From Nocardioides ochotonae (GTDB taxonomy: Bacteria; Actinomycetota; Actinomycetes; Propionibacteriales; Nocardioidaceae): a stretch of 64,000 nt of DNA. The position numbers and the translations under genes were made by a program. Shown here one piece after another: positions 56,178-64,000 of the stretch (positions within the stretch are counted from its first letter, which is position 1; each line of letters begins with the position of its first letter). The stretch is from contig NZ_CP061769.1 of assembly GCF_011420305.2 (NCBI RefSeq), positions 496,001 through 560,000 on the forward strand. The letters are read 5' to 3'. The notes under the pieces are model-generated. The model was not told the origin of the DNA. It was given only the letters and a program-made list of their open reading frames with translations, and did no database searches.

Positions 56178-56864
56178 GTGAGCGACCTGATCGACACCAC
56201 CGAGATGTACCTCCGGACCATCTATGAACTGGTGGAGGAGGGCATCGTCCCGCTGCGTGCGCGGATCGCCGAGCGCCTGCACCAGAGCGGCCCGACGGTC
56301 TCCCAGACCGTCGCCCGCATGGAGCGCGACGGCCTGCTGACCGTCGAGGGCGACCGCCACCTCGAGCTCACCGCGGAGGGCCAGCGCCTCGCCACCCGCG
56401 TGATGCGCAAGCACCGTCTCGCCGAGCGGCTCCTGACCGACGTGATCGGGCTGGACTGGGAGCTCGTGCACGAGGAGGCCTGCCGCTGGGAGCACGTGAT
56501 GTCCGAGACCGTGGAGCGACGCCTCCTCGAGCTGCTCGGCCAGCCCACCGAGTCGCCGTACGGCAACCCGATCCCGGGTCTGGAGGAGCTGGGCCAGACC
56601 ACCGTCGGCGAGGAGTTCATGGACGGCGTCGAGCCGCTCTCCCGCGTCGCGGGTCAGGTCGAGGGTCGGGTCCTGGTGCGCCGCATCTCCGAGGAGATGC
56701 AGAAGGACGAGGTCCTGATGAGCGCGCTGCGCCGCGTCGGCGCCCTGCCGGACAAGAACATCACCGTGGTCGCGACCGGCGACGGCGTGCTCCTCGGCTC
56801 CGGCGGCGAGACCGCCGAGATCGTGCCCGAGGCGGCCGACCACATCTTCGTCAGGCGGCTCTGA
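56178..56864 (+). CDS. DtxR/IdeR family metal-dependent regulator
   Basis: A 228-residue three-domain regulator. Residues match DtxR numbering exactly: Met10, His79, Glu83, His98, Cys102, Glu105 and His106, which are the two metal sites. The helix-turn-helix is in IAERLHQSGPTVSQTVARME, and a C-terminal SH3-like domain is present (NITVVATGDGVLLGSGG). This is the iron-responsive IdeR/DtxR form with Cys at 102, rather than MntR with Glu. GTG 56178 is 6 nt after CAGAAT, so the mRNA may be leaderless. The gene overlaps the sirtuin 3' end by 14 nt. Confidence 0.93.
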   Translation: MSDLIDTTEMYLRTIYELVEEGIVPLRARIAERLHQSGPTVSQTVARMERDGLLTVEGDRHLELTAEGQRLATRVMRKHRLAERLLTDVIGLDWELVHEEACRWEHVMSETVERRLLELLGQPTESPYGNPIPGLEELGQTTVGEEFMDGVEPLSRVAGQVEGRVLVRRISEEMQKDEVLMSALRRVGALPDKNITVVATGDGVLLGSGGETAEIVPEAADHIFVRRL

Positions 56865-57666
56865 GGCCCCGCGCCTCGAGGAGCGCGGCGAGGAACTCGC
56901 TGCACCCCACGTCGAGGCGGTGGGTCGCCAGCGGGTCGCCCCGGGTGGCGCCGCGGTTGGCGATCACCACCGGGGTGCCCGCCTTGGCGGCCCGTTTGAC
57001 GAACCGCAGCCCGCTCATCACGGTGAGACTGGAGCCGGCGACCAGCAGCGCGCCGTCGGTCCCCGCGAGAGCGTCGACCGCGTCGTAGCAGCGCTGCACC
57101 CGCGCGGGAGGGACGTTCTCGCCGAAGAACACCACGTCCGGCTTGAGGATCCCGCCGCACCCCTCGCAGCCGGGCACCACGAAGCCGTCGGTCTCCTCCA
57201 GTGCGACGTCGCCGTCGGGGCGGACCTCCACCTCGGCATGGCGCTCGGCCCAGCCGGGGTTGAGCTCGCCGAGGCGCTGGTGGAGCGCCCCGCGGGTCGT
57301 GGTCGCGTGACAGCCCAGGCACACCACCTCGGCGATGCGCCCGTGCAGCGCGATCATCCGCCGGGTGCCGGCCGCCTCGTGCAGGCCGTCGACGTTCTGG
57401 GTGATCAGCAGCTCCGGGTCGAGCCGGGCCACGGCGTGGTGGCCGGGGTTGGGCTCCGCGCGCCGCATGCGCCCCCAGCCGATGTGGCTGCGTGCCCAGT
57501 AGCGGCGCCGCGCCTCGGGGCCCGAGACGAACTCGCCGTACGTCATCGGCATCCGCGCCGGGGCATGCGGGCCGCGGTAGTCCGGGATGCCGGAGTCGGT
57601 GGAGAGCCCGGCGCCGGTGAGCACCACCAGCGGGCGGTCCGCGAGCAGGTCGAGGGCGTGGTCCAT
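56851..57666 (-). CDS. Sirtuin (Sir2-type NAD-dependent deacylase)
   Basis: A 271-residue sirtuin. NAD-binding [17 protein letters not shown] (about residues 16-32) and [14 protein letters not shown] (about 91-104) are intact, with the catalytic His in [10 protein letters not shown]. The four zinc cysteines lie in CLGC and CEGC. The insert between the NAD motifs ([20 protein letters not shown]) is typical of the class with lysine deacetylase activity. ATG 57666 overlaps the DUF2277 stop by one base (TGATG), so they share an mRNA. Substrates could include acetyl-CoA synthetase. Confidence 0.92.
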   Translation of the reverse strand: MDHALDLLADRPLVVLTGAGLSTDSGIPDYRGPHAPARMPMTYGEFVSGPEARRRYWARSHIGWGRMRRAEPNPGHHAVARLDPELLITQNVDGLHEAAGTRRMIALHGRIAEVVCLGCHATTTRGALHQRLGELNPGWAERHAEVEVRPDGDVALEETDGFVVPGCEGCGGILKPDVVFFGENVPPARVQRCYDAVDALAGTDGALLVAGSSLTVMSGLRFVKRAAKAGTPVVIANRGATRGDPLATHRLDVGCSEFLAALLEARGLRAA

Positions 57667-57932
57667 CAGGCGTAGCGGGCGGCCGAGCGGGCGCGCGCCT
57701 TGGCGGCCTCCACCTCGCGGTCCTTGGGCGGCGCGGTGGTGACCAGCTCGGCGAGCAGGTGCTGGGTCGCGTGCGCGACCTCCGCGACCGCCCGGTCGAA
57801 GGCCGCCTGGTTGGCCTGCGAGGGCTTGGCGGCCCCGCTGACCTTGCGGACGTACTGCAGCGCCGCGGCGTGCACCTCCTCGGAGGTGGCCGGCGGCTCG
57901 AAGTTGTGGAGCGGGCGGATGTTGCGGCACAT
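57666..57932 (-). CDS. DUF2277 family protein
   Basis: An 88-residue protein starting MCRNIRPLHNFEPPATSEEV, the signature of the DUF2277 family: a short Cys-Arg-Asn-Ile start followed by a helical region (LQYVRKVSGAAKPSQANQAA). Some annotations of the family suggest DNA binding, but I have no evidence for that here. TACGCT lies 6 nt before the ATG (57939-57944 reverse), so a leaderless mRNA is likely. It is coupled to the sirtuin by TGATG. Confidence 0.85.
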   Translation of the reverse strand: MCRNIRPLHNFEPPATSEEVHAAALQYVRKVSGAAKPSQANQAAFDRAVAEVAHATQHLLAELVTTAPPKDREVEAAKARARSAARYA

Positions 57933-57972
57933 GCCTCCAGCGTACGGCGGGGCGCCGGGGATGCGCCCTGGC

Positions 57973-59853
57973 TCACACGTCGAGCAGTCGGGCGCCCTGG
58001 TCGGTGCTGAGCACGAGCCGTCCGTCGGACAGCGGCACGGTGCGCACCCGCGCGGTCGGGGTGTCCAGGTCGGCCAGCGTCCGCTCGGTGAACCGGCCGT
58101 CCTCGACGTGCAGGGCGACGACCCGCCCCCGCTCACCGCTCCATCCGCGCTCGACGACGGCGACCAGGGTCCGCTGCTCGGGCAGCCAGGTCAGCTGGCG
58201 GGGGTCCTCGGCGGCGGCGAAGCGGGTGCCGCGGCCGAGGGAGAGCACGTCGGTGCGGCGCAGGTCGCTCAGGTCGGTGACGTCGAACAACCCCGCCTGG
58301 GCGCCCCAGCCCTCGTCGGTCGGTCCCTCCCCGAGGCCGATCACCCGGCGCGGCCCGAGCGGGTGGAGGTAGGCGGAGAAACCGGGGACCTCCAGTTCGC
58401 CGAGGTCGCGGGGGGCCGCGGGGTCGCGGAGGTCGATCGCGTGCACCGGGTCGATGCGGCGGAAGGTCACCAGCAGCGCCAGATCGTCGAACCAGCGCAC
58501 GGCGGTGAGGTCCTGGCGCACCCCGATCGCCTCGACCCGGCCGATCTCGACCAGCGTGTCCCCGCGCTGGGCGAGGGTGACCACGGAGGTGGCGTCGTCG
58601 GTGCGCCGCGAGCGCTCCACGGCCAGTCGCAGTACGCCGTCGTGCTCGTCCATCGACCACCGGTCGGCGAGGGTGCCGTCCACGTGCCCGCTGGCGACGT
58701 ACGTCGTGGCGGTGTCGGCGAGCTCGAAGGCGTGCACGGTGGCCCGCCCATCGGGGATCTTGATGCCGGTGACCGGGCCCGTGCTCCGGTCGACGGACCA
58801 CAGCCCGCCGCCGACGTCGTGCTCGGCGGTGGCGAGGTAGAGCCGATCCTCCGACAGGTAGGCGAGGTCGGTGGGAGCGGCGAGCGCGGTGACGGTGCGC
58901 GTGGTGTGGTCACCGGGGTCCAGGCCGACGACGCTGACCGTGCCGAGGCCGTCGGCGCGGCTCGGCACCGCGACACCGGCACAGTCCACGAGCCGCTCGG
59001 TGCGGCCCTCGACGGTGACCGTGGGCAGCCAGTCCGCGATGGTGCTGCGTCGCACGACCTCCCGGTTGTGGGCGCGGGCCTCGGCGCGGCCGCGGCCCCA
59101 CCGGACCATGAAGTCGAGGTCGGGCAGCGGGGCAGCCAGCACCAGCCGCACGGTGTCGTCGTGCTCGCGGGCCTCGACCAGCGCGCCAGCGAACCGGGTC
59201 GTGCCGCTGATCGTCGGGATCCCGGGGTCGCTCAGGTCGACGCTCGTGGCCTCCACCTCGCCGTCCGAGGAGGTGACCACGAGCGCGGTGTCCCCGACCA
59301 GGAGCAGCTCGCCGCCACCGAAGCGGGCGCCCAGGCTGGTCTCGCCGCGGGGGACCGCGTCGGCGCCCGTGACGTCGAGGACGCGGAGCACCCCGGTGTC
59401 GGTGAGGCGCACGAGCAGCTCGCCGTCGGTCTTCACCAGGTCCGGCTCGTCCACGCCGCTCTCCTGCACGTTGGTCCCGGTCGCGCTGCCGGGGGCGCGC
59501 TGCGCGCTCGGCGCAGCGGCGTGCACCATGGCGAGCCCGGATGCGTCGCGGTAGACGACGTCGGGGCGGTGCCGCCAGCCGGTGGGCCCGACGTGCTCGA
59601 GGCCGCGGGCGACGTAGAAGTCGAGCAGCTCGGCGCACGAGGACGCCGTACGCAACTCGCCGCTCGCCGGGGCGATCACCGGGGCGTCGACCGGGGCGTC
59701 GACCGGGGCGTCGACCGGTGGGCGAGCGGCACCCGGTTGCGTCGTGGCGTCCCCGTCGATGGCGTCGACGACGACCACGGCTCCGGCTCCCAACGCCGCG
59801 GCGAGCAGCGCGGTGGCGGCGAGGACGAGGCGGGGCCGGGTGCGAGGGCTCAT
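57973..59853 (-). CDS. Beta-propeller domain protein (Beta_propel family)
   Basis: A 626-residue secreted protein. A signal/anchor (about residues 9-32) is followed by a Pro/Val/Asp/Ala repeat region (VDAP three times) and a large C-terminal propeller-like domain. The domain opens with TNVQESGVDEPDLVKTDGE, the hallmark of the Beta_propel (DUF2137-like) secreted family, and has repeated strand patterns such as ATVHAFELADTATTYVASGH. No cysteine lipobox is seen, so it is probably anchored. Function is unknown. Confidence 0.8.
   Translation of the reverse strand: MSPRTRPRLVLAATALLAAALGAGAVVVVDAIDGDATTQPGAARPPVDAPVDAPVDAPVIAPASGELRTASSCAELLDFYVARGLEHVGPTGWRHRPDVVYRDASGLAMVHAAAPSAQRAPGSATGTNVQESGVDEPDLVKTDGELLVRLTDTGVLRVLDVTGADAVPRGETSLGARFGGGELLLVGDTALVVTSSDGEVEATSVDLSDPGIPTISGTTRFAGALVEAREHDDTVRLVLAAPLPDLDFMVRWGRGRAEARAHNREVVRRSTIADWLPTVTVEGRTERLVDCAGVAVPSRADGLGTVSVVGLDPGDHTTRTVTALAAPTDLAYLSEDRLYLATAEHDVGGGLWSVDRSTGPVTGIKIPDGRATVHAFELADTATTYVASGHVDGTLADRWSMDEHDGVLRLAVERSRRTDDATSVVTLAQRGDTLVEIGRVEAIGVRQDLTAVRWFDDLALLVTFRRIDPVHAIDLRDPAAPRDLGELEVPGFSAYLHPLGPRRVIGLGEGPTDEGWGAQAGLFDVTDLSDLRRTDVLSLGRGTRFAAAEDPRQLTWLPEQRTLVAVVERGWSGERGRVVALHVEDGRFTERTLADLDTPTARVRTVPLSDGRLVLSTDQGARLLDV
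59681..59716 (-). repeat. Three tandem 12-bp units coding for VDAP
   Basis: GGGGCGTCGACC repeated three times (59681-59716), coding for the VDAP repeat in the propeller protein linker. Copy number could vary between strains. Confidence 0.75.
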
Positions 59854-59906
59854 GGCAGGTGTGACGGCGCCCGCGCGGGTGTGGTTCCGCCTGTCAGAGT
59901 GTCGCC

Positions 59907-61109
59907 ATGGCCGACCCCGAGAGCGTCCCCGCCCCCGACCGTCCCGACCGCGACCTGGACCTGGTGCTGTTCGGCGCCACCGGTTTCACCGGCGAGCTGA
60001 CCGCCGACTACCTGGCCCGCAACGCCCCGCACGGCCTGCGCTGGGCACTGGCCGGGCGCAACGAGGAGCGCCTGGTCGCGGTTCGCGACCGGCTCGCCGC
60101 GACCGACGCCGACCTCGGCGAGCTCGAGCTGATCCGCGCGGACGTCACCGACCCGGCGTCGCTGGAGGCCGTCGCGCGCCGGGCCCGGGTCGTGATCACG
60201 ACGGTCGGTCCCTACCTCACCCACGGCGAGCCGCTGGTCGCGGCGTGCGCGGCCGCCGGCACCGACTACGTCGACCTCACCGGCGAGCCGGAGTTCGTCG
60301 ACCGGATGTACCTCGCCCACCACGCGACCGCCGAGCGGACCGGTGCCCGGCTCGTGCACGCCTGCGGCTTCGACTCGGTGCCGCACGACCTCGGGGCGCT
60401 CTACACGGTCCAGGAGCTGCAGGCAGCCGGCCCGGTGTCGGTGCGCGGCGTCGTACGGGCCGGCGCGACGTTCTCCGGCGGGACCTTCCACTCGGCGCTG
60501 ACCGCCGTGTCCCGGGCGCGGCAGATGCGGGAGGCGGCCGCGGAGCGTCGCCGGGTCGAGCCCCGTCCCGACGGCCGCTCCTCGCGCGCCGTGGCCGGGC
60601 GCCCGCACCGGGACCCGGTGCTCGGCTGGTGGCTGCTGCCGCTGCCCACCATCGACCCGTTCGTGGTCGCGCGCAGCGGGGCCGCGCTCGAGGCGTACGG
60701 CCCGAGGTTCACCTACTCCCACTACGCCGGCACCAAGACCCTGCCGTACGCCGTGGGCGGGGCGCTCGGCGTGGGCGCGCTCGCGCTCGGCGCCCAGGTC
60801 GGTCCGCTGCGCCGGGCGATGCTGAGCCGGGTCAAGCAGGGCGAGGGCCCCTCGCCGGAGCGTCGGGAGAAGTCCTGGTTCAGCGTGGACTTCGTCGGCG
60901 AGGGCGGCGGACGCACGGTGCGCACCCGGGTCTCGGGTGGCGACCCGGGCTACGACGAGACCGCGAAGATGCTCGCGGAGTCGGCGCTGTGCCTCGCCTT
61001 CGACGACAACCCGACGACGGCCGGGCAGGTGACCACCGCGCAGGCAATGGGGGAGAACCTGACCGCGCGGCTGCGCGCGGCGGGGATGCGCTTCGAGACC
61101 CTGGACTGA
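59907..61109 (+). CDS. Saccharopine dehydrogenase-like reductase
   Basis: A 400-residue NAD(P)-binding protein. The Rossmann start DLVLFGATGFTGELTADYLA is followed by ALAGRNEERLVAVRDRLA. Segments such as VITTVGPYLTHGEPLVAACA, GTDYVDLTGEPEFVD and HACGFDSVPHDLGALY are shared with mycobacterial trans-acting enoyl reductases (Rv2953 group) and saccharopine-dehydrogenase-like proteins. A lipid reductase role is possible, though nearby genes give no pathway. ATG 59907 is 6 nt after CAGAGT. Confidence 0.82.
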   Translation: MADPESVPAPDRPDRDLDLVLFGATGFTGELTADYLARNAPHGLRWALAGRNEERLVAVRDRLAATDADLGELELIRADVTDPASLEAVARRARVVITTVGPYLTHGEPLVAACAAAGTDYVDLTGEPEFVDRMYLAHHATAERTGARLVHACGFDSVPHDLGALYTVQELQAAGPVSVRGVVRAGATFSGGTFHSALTAVSRARQMREAAAERRRVEPRPDGRSSRAVAGRPHRDPVLGWWLLPLPTIDPFVVARSGAALEAYGPRFTYSHYAGTKTLPYAVGGALGVGALALGAQVGPLRRAMLSRVKQGEGPSPERREKSWFSVDFVGEGGGRTVRTRVSGGDPGYDETAKMLAESALCLAFDDNPTTAGQVTTAQAMGENLTARLRAAGMRFETLD

Positions 61110-61111
61110 GC

Positions 61112-61141
61112 GCTCAGGCCCAGATCGCTCAGGCCCAGATC
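61112..61141. repeat. 15-bp tandem duplication over the SDR stop codon
   Basis: GCTCAGGCCCAGATC occurs twice in a row (61112-61126 and 61127-61141). On the reverse strand it duplicates the last codons and stop of the SDR gene (AIWA-stop twice), in the short gap between two convergent genes. Confidence 0.75.
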
Positions 61142-61881
61142 GCCCCGGGGCGGCCGCCGTCGACGGTGACCACCGAGCCGTTGGCGACCCGCCCGCGCGG
61201 GGAGGCGAGGAACGCCACGACGTCGGCCACCTCCTCGGCGCTGATCGCGCGGCCGAGGGCGTTGAGGCCGGCGGCCTTCGCGGCGTACTCGGGGTCACCG
61301 GCGGTGCGCTCGGTGACGGTCAGGCCGGGGTGCACGCACACGACGCTGATGCCCTGCGGGCCGAGCTCGTCGGCGAGGTTCTTGCTCAGCGCGACCACCG
61401 CGATGTTGCGCACCGAGCCGGAGATGGTGCCGGTCGACCGGGCGTTCATGCCGCTGACGTTGACCACCGACCCGCCACCGGCGGCGAGCAGGTGGGGGAG
61501 CGCAGCGCGCACGACGCGCAGGTAGCCCAGCGCCTTGGTGTCGACCTGGCGCAGGAAGTCCGCCTCATCGAGGCCGGCCAGCCCGGTCGGCTGGGCGCCG
61601 GTGGCACGTGGCGCCGCGGCGTTGACCACGACGTCGAGGCGGCCCAGTTCGCGCGCGGCCTCGCCGACCGCACGGCGTACCTGCGCGTCGTCGGTGGTGT
61701 CGGCGACCACCGTCACCGTCTCCGGGCCGAGCGACGCGCGTGCCGCCGCGAGCGCCTCGACGTCGCGGCCGAGCAGCGCGACCCGCGCCCCCTCGGCGAC
61801 GAGGGCCCTGGCGGTGGCCAGGCCGATGCCCCGGTTGCCGCCGGTCACGAGCGCGGCGCTGCCGCGAAGTCCCAGATCCAC
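61129..61881 (-). CDS. SDR family protein without the YxxxK motif
   Basis: A 250-residue short-chain dehydrogenase fold. The cofactor motif TGGNRGIGLATARAL is intact, VNAAAPRATG replaces the usual NNAG, and SVVNVSGMNARSTGTISGS leads to where Tyr-x-x-x-Lys should be. There the sequence is GSVRNIAVVALSKNLADEL, with no Tyr four residues before a Lys. A conventional Ser-Tyr-Lys mechanism is thus not available. GTG 61881 has GAGGA about 10 nt upstream. It converges with the reductase gene. Confidence 0.8.
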   Translation of the reverse strand: MDLGLRGSAALVTGGNRGIGLATARALVAEGARVALLGRDVEALAAARASLGPETVTVVADTTDDAQVRRAVGEAARELGRLDVVVNAAAPRATGAQPTGLAGLDEADFLRQVDTKALGYLRVVRAALPHLLAAGGGSVVNVSGMNARSTGTISGSVRNIAVVALSKNLADELGPQGISVVCVHPGLTVTERTAGDPEYAAKAAGLNALGRAISAEEVADVVAFLASPRGRVANGSVVTVDGGRPGAIWA

Positions 61882-62090
61882 AGTGATGTCCTCGGTCTCG
61901 GTGCACCCGTTGGTCGTCGTACGGCGCGGACGCGCCGGGCCCGAGGCTAGGACGAGGCGCGCCGCGCGAGCCGCGGCGTTCGCTCCTCGGATGCGCGCGA
62001 CGCCGAGCGCAGGGAAGGTCCGGCCGGACTCGTCGGCCCCACCGGGAACCGGACCCGCTCCCGGGCCGTCCATCGGGCATGGTCATGGTC

Positions 62091-62567
62091 ATGCGCGTGC
62101 GGGGACGGGGCCGTTCCGCGGTTGTGGGTGTCGTGGCGATCGCCGTAGCGGTGGCCGTCGTCGCCGCGATCTGGGTCTCCGGGCGCGATGAGGACCGGGC
62201 GCGGGTCGTCGACGGGCCGGCGCCACCGGGCTGGCTGCGGCTTGCGTACGGCGACGTGCAGGTCAGCGTCCCCGACGACTGGGACCGCCGCAGCACCGGC
62301 GACTGCGTGTCCGAGGCGGAGCACTGGGGGCCGCCGACGCAGGCCGGCTGCGGGCATCGTCGCGGCGTGCACTTCGTGGTGGACCTCGATACGTTCGATC
62401 CGGCCAGCGAGCCGGGCGTGGTGACACGCGGCCTCGATGCCGAAGATCCGTCCTGGCACGGCTACGTCCGGCTCGGAGACGTCGTGGTCAGCGTGAGCGA
62501 CGCGGATCGCGCCGTGGTGCGACGGGTCCTCCGGTCCGTCTCGATCGAGGGCTTCCAGCCGATCTAG
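62091..62567 (+). CDS. Membrane-anchored hypothetical protein
   Basis: A 158-residue protein with an N-terminal hydrophobic segment (about residues 8-29, VVGVVAIAVAVAVVAAIWV) and an extracytoplasmic domain containing two cysteines (GDCVSEAEHW, AGCGHRRGVH) that may form a disulfide. I do not recognise the family. Two earlier in-frame ATGs (62079 and 62085) exist. The third ATG is chosen because CATGGT is 7 nt upstream of it, but this is uncertain since the region is a short repeat. No Shine-Dalgarno is seen. Confidence 0.55.
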   Translation: MRVRGRGRSAVVGVVAIAVAVAVVAAIWVSGRDEDRARVVDGPAPPGWLRLAYGDVQVSVPDDWDRRSTGDCVSEAEHWGPPTQAGCGHRRGVHFVVDLDTFDPASEPGVVTRGLDAEDPSWHGYVRLGDVVVSVSDADRAVVRRVLRSVSIEGFQPI

Positions 62568-62688
62568 CCGGTCGCCGCGCCGGCGCGACCTGTGCCGCCA
62601 CGCGGTCGGGCTGCTTCGTCCACCCCGGCCCGGTCCTGACATGATGTGACGGTCGTCGTGGGTCCTCAGCATGAGCGCCCGTGACCAG

Positions 62689-62764
62689 GCCCCAGTAGCT
62701 CAGCGGATAGAGCAGCCGCCTCCTAAGCGAAAGGTCGCAGGTTCGACTCCTGCCTGGGGCACCA
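62689..62764 (+). tRNA. tRNA-Arg (anticodon CCT), CCA encoded
   Basis: A 76-nt cloverleaf. Acceptor GCCCCAG/CTGGGGC, T-arm GCAGG/CCTGC and D-arm GCTC/GAGC are normal, and the loop CTCCTAA gives anticodon CCT. The anticodon stem GCCGC/GCGAA pairs in only three of five positions (28-42 is C-A and 27-43 is G-A). It reads AGG, a rare codon in high-GC genomes. Confidence 0.88.
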
Positions 62765-62787
62765 CCGCAGTCGCTACCGTCTCGCGC

Positions 62788-64000
62788 TCAGCGCCGGGTG
62801 CTGTAGGCGACCCGCGCCGGCGGGCCGAGCAGCCCGCCGGCCACGGCGCGGATCGTGACGACGTGGCGCCGTCCGGGCGCGAGGTCGCGCAGCACGATCC
62901 GCGGCTGACCCACGGTGCGCACCGCCCGGGCTCGACCGGGGGCCCGCAGCGCCACCCGGTAGCGAGCGGGGCCGGCCGAGCGCCAGGTCAGGACCAGGCG
63001 GGTGCGACTGCGCTCGGCGCGCACTGCGGTGACGCGCCCCGGCACCGGTACCGCGACCGCCGTCCCGGTGGCCCCGGCGCTCGTGCCCTTGTGGGCCCGC
63101 ACCCGGAACGTGTGCGCGCGACCGCCGGCGAGCCCGGTCACGACGGTCCTGCGCGCGGTGGTGCGCGGCAGGGCGCGCCACCGACCGCCGTCGGAGTAGG
63201 AGACGGCGTACCGGGTCGCCCCCGGGGTCGCCCGCCACTTCAGCGCGACCCGACGGGGACCGGGCGATGCGGTCACCACGGGTGCGCGGCTGGGGGTGGG
63301 TCGAACGGTGCCGAGCGGTCGGGGGTACGCGAGGCCGACGCCCAGCTCGGCCAGGCTGTCCGCGACGGCCGCCGCGATCCTCACCTCGCCCGCGGCCGTC
63401 GGGTGGGTGTCGTCGTAGGTGTGGGAGCGGGTGTACCCCGCGGCGACCTCGGCGACGAGGACCTCCGACGTCTCGGTGGTGAGCAGCTTGGCGAGACGCG
63501 GCAGTGCGCGGTTCAGTGCCCGGGCCGGGCGGCCGGCCTTCGCCAGCCAGGTCTGGGTGACCTCGCCGAGCACGATGGCGAGGTCGGGGTCGGCCGCCTG
63601 TGCCTCCCGGACGAGGTCCGCGAGGCGGTGCTCCAGCACCCAGGCCTCGGTGTCGTACATGAGGTCGTTGACGCCGAGGTTGACCACGAGCACGTCGGGA
63701 TGGTCGTCGCTGACCAGGTCGCCCACGAGGGCCGCGGTGTGGGCCGCCCACCGCCCCCAGGCCGCGGCGTGGTCGCGGTCGAAGTCACGGTCGGCGTACA
63801 CCGGTTGTCCGTCGCCGACCCGGTAGAGATCCGTCGAGGGACCGACGAGGTCGACGTCCGTGCCGCTGCGCTCGAGGTGCTTCCAGAGGCGGTAGCGCCA
63901 CGTCCAGTCGCCGGAGGAGCCCATCGTCACGGAGTCCCCGAGCAGCATCACGCGCACCGGCGCCGACTCCGCGGACGGCTCCTCGGCCCCCGGGCCGGCC
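62788..64000 (-). CDS. SGNH hydrolase with fibronectin-like repeats (5' part missing)
   Basis: At least 403 residues, cut by the window end. The frame is open upstream of the GTG at 63957 to the last base (read as a Glu/Ser/Pro-rich stretch), so the true start, probably with a signal peptide, is outside. The SGNH catalytic blocks are MLLGDSVTMG (Ser), LGVNDLMYD (block III) and DDTHPTAAGE (Asp and His). Two C-terminal fibronectin-type-III-like modules follow (VALKWRATPGATRYAVSYSD, RLVLTWRSAGPARYRVAL). It is probably a secreted esterase or carbohydrate deacetylase. Confidence 0.82.
   Translation of the reverse strand, partial: AGPGAEEPSAESAPVRVMLLGDSVTMGSSGDWTWRYRLWKHLERSGTDVDLVGPSTDLYRVGDGQPVYADRDFDRDHAAAWGRWAAHTAALVGDLVSDDHPDVLVVNLGVNDLMYDTEAWVLEHRLADLVREAQAADPDLAIVLGEVTQTWLAKAGRPARALNRALPRLAKLLTTETSEVLVAEVAAGYTRSHTYDDTHPTAAGEVRIAAAVADSLAELGVGLAYPRPLGTVRPTPSRAPVVTASPGPRRVALKWRATPGATRYAVSYSDGGRWRALPRTTARRTVVTGLAGGRAHTFRVRAHKGTSAGATGTAVAVPVPGRVTAVRAERSRTRLVLTWRSAGPARYRVALRAPGRARAVRTVGQPRIVLRDLAPGRRHVVTIRAVAGGLLGPPARVAYSTRR

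Noticed and set aside
59681-59716. VDAP repeat as part of a CRISPR-like array
   Set aside because: Units are 12 bp, contiguous, without spacers and in frame within a coding linker.
62689-62764. tRNA-Arg as an integration site (att) for a mobile element
   Set aside because: No duplicate of the tRNA 3' end and no integrase gene are visible nearby; the window ends shortly after.

Overview
The window reads as one contiguous, gene-dense piece of a high-GC actinobacterial chromosome. The family is probably Nocardioidaceae and a Nocardioides-like organism is most likely; this is inferred from very high third-position GC, GTG/TTG starts, a complete mce locus, and the order tRNA-Thr, tRNA-Met, rpmG, two MaoC hydratases, murB, add, tRNA-Trp, secE, nusG, rplK, rplA, rplJ, rplL, rpoB, rpoC. 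I see no transposase, prophage, CRISPR array, rRNA or replication origin.

Layout. 1-3034: LrgB membrane protein, NTF2-like protein, small membrane protein, amidase. 3048-12764: the translation/transcription core: tRNA-Thr, tRNA-Met and rpmG; a MaoC hydratase pair leading into murB; reverse-strand DUF4190 and adenosine deaminase genes; tRNA-Trp, secE, nusG, rplK, rplA; a type Ic aspartate aminotransferase on the reverse strand; rplJ and rplL behind a leader with an attenuator-like hairpin. 12917-24094: a complete mce lipid-import locus (ATPase, two permeases, six Mce proteins, two Mce-associated proteins), lying between rplL and rpoB. The last Mce-associated protein carries an N-terminal J-domain-like module without the HPD motif. 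24139-31820: rpoB and rpoC with two candidate promoters and a strong terminator.

31900-43841: housekeeping and redox genes: geranylgeranyl-reductase-family flavoprotein coupled to a tandem Nudix protein; DUF1648 protein coupled to a fused FAD/Fe-S dehydrogenase; a 28-residue membrane microprotein coupled to a Methyltransf_32-type methyltransferase and a secreted propeller protein; topoisomerase IB with a macro-domain protein; serC, a GNAT acetyltransferase and an NTF2-like protein. 43864-52314: SDR, pdxH, then two efflux units. The first is a TetR regulator with a palindromic operator and an asymmetric heterodimeric ABC exporter. The second is a DHA2-type MFS exporter with a MarR regulator, preceded by a promoter, a 12-codon mini-ORF and a long-range hairpin. 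52256-64000: GH13 glucosidase, hotdog protein and photolyase in a tight operon; a DtxR/IdeR metalloregulator; a DUF2277-sirtuin pair; a propeller lipoprotein-like protein; a saccharopine-dehydrogenase-like reductase; an SDR lacking YxxxK; tRNA-Arg; and an SGNH hydrolase cut by the window end.

Regulation. Many transcription units begin with a NANNNT hexamer 6-7 nt before the start codon, the pattern expected of leaderless mRNAs. Inside operons, genes are joined by ATGA/GTGA/TGATG overlaps. I chose several starts from these two signals. The most unusual items are the mini-ORF/hairpin leader before the MFS-MarR pair, the J-domain/Mce-associated fusion, the 28-residue microprotein, and the short ORF that ends on the start codon of add.
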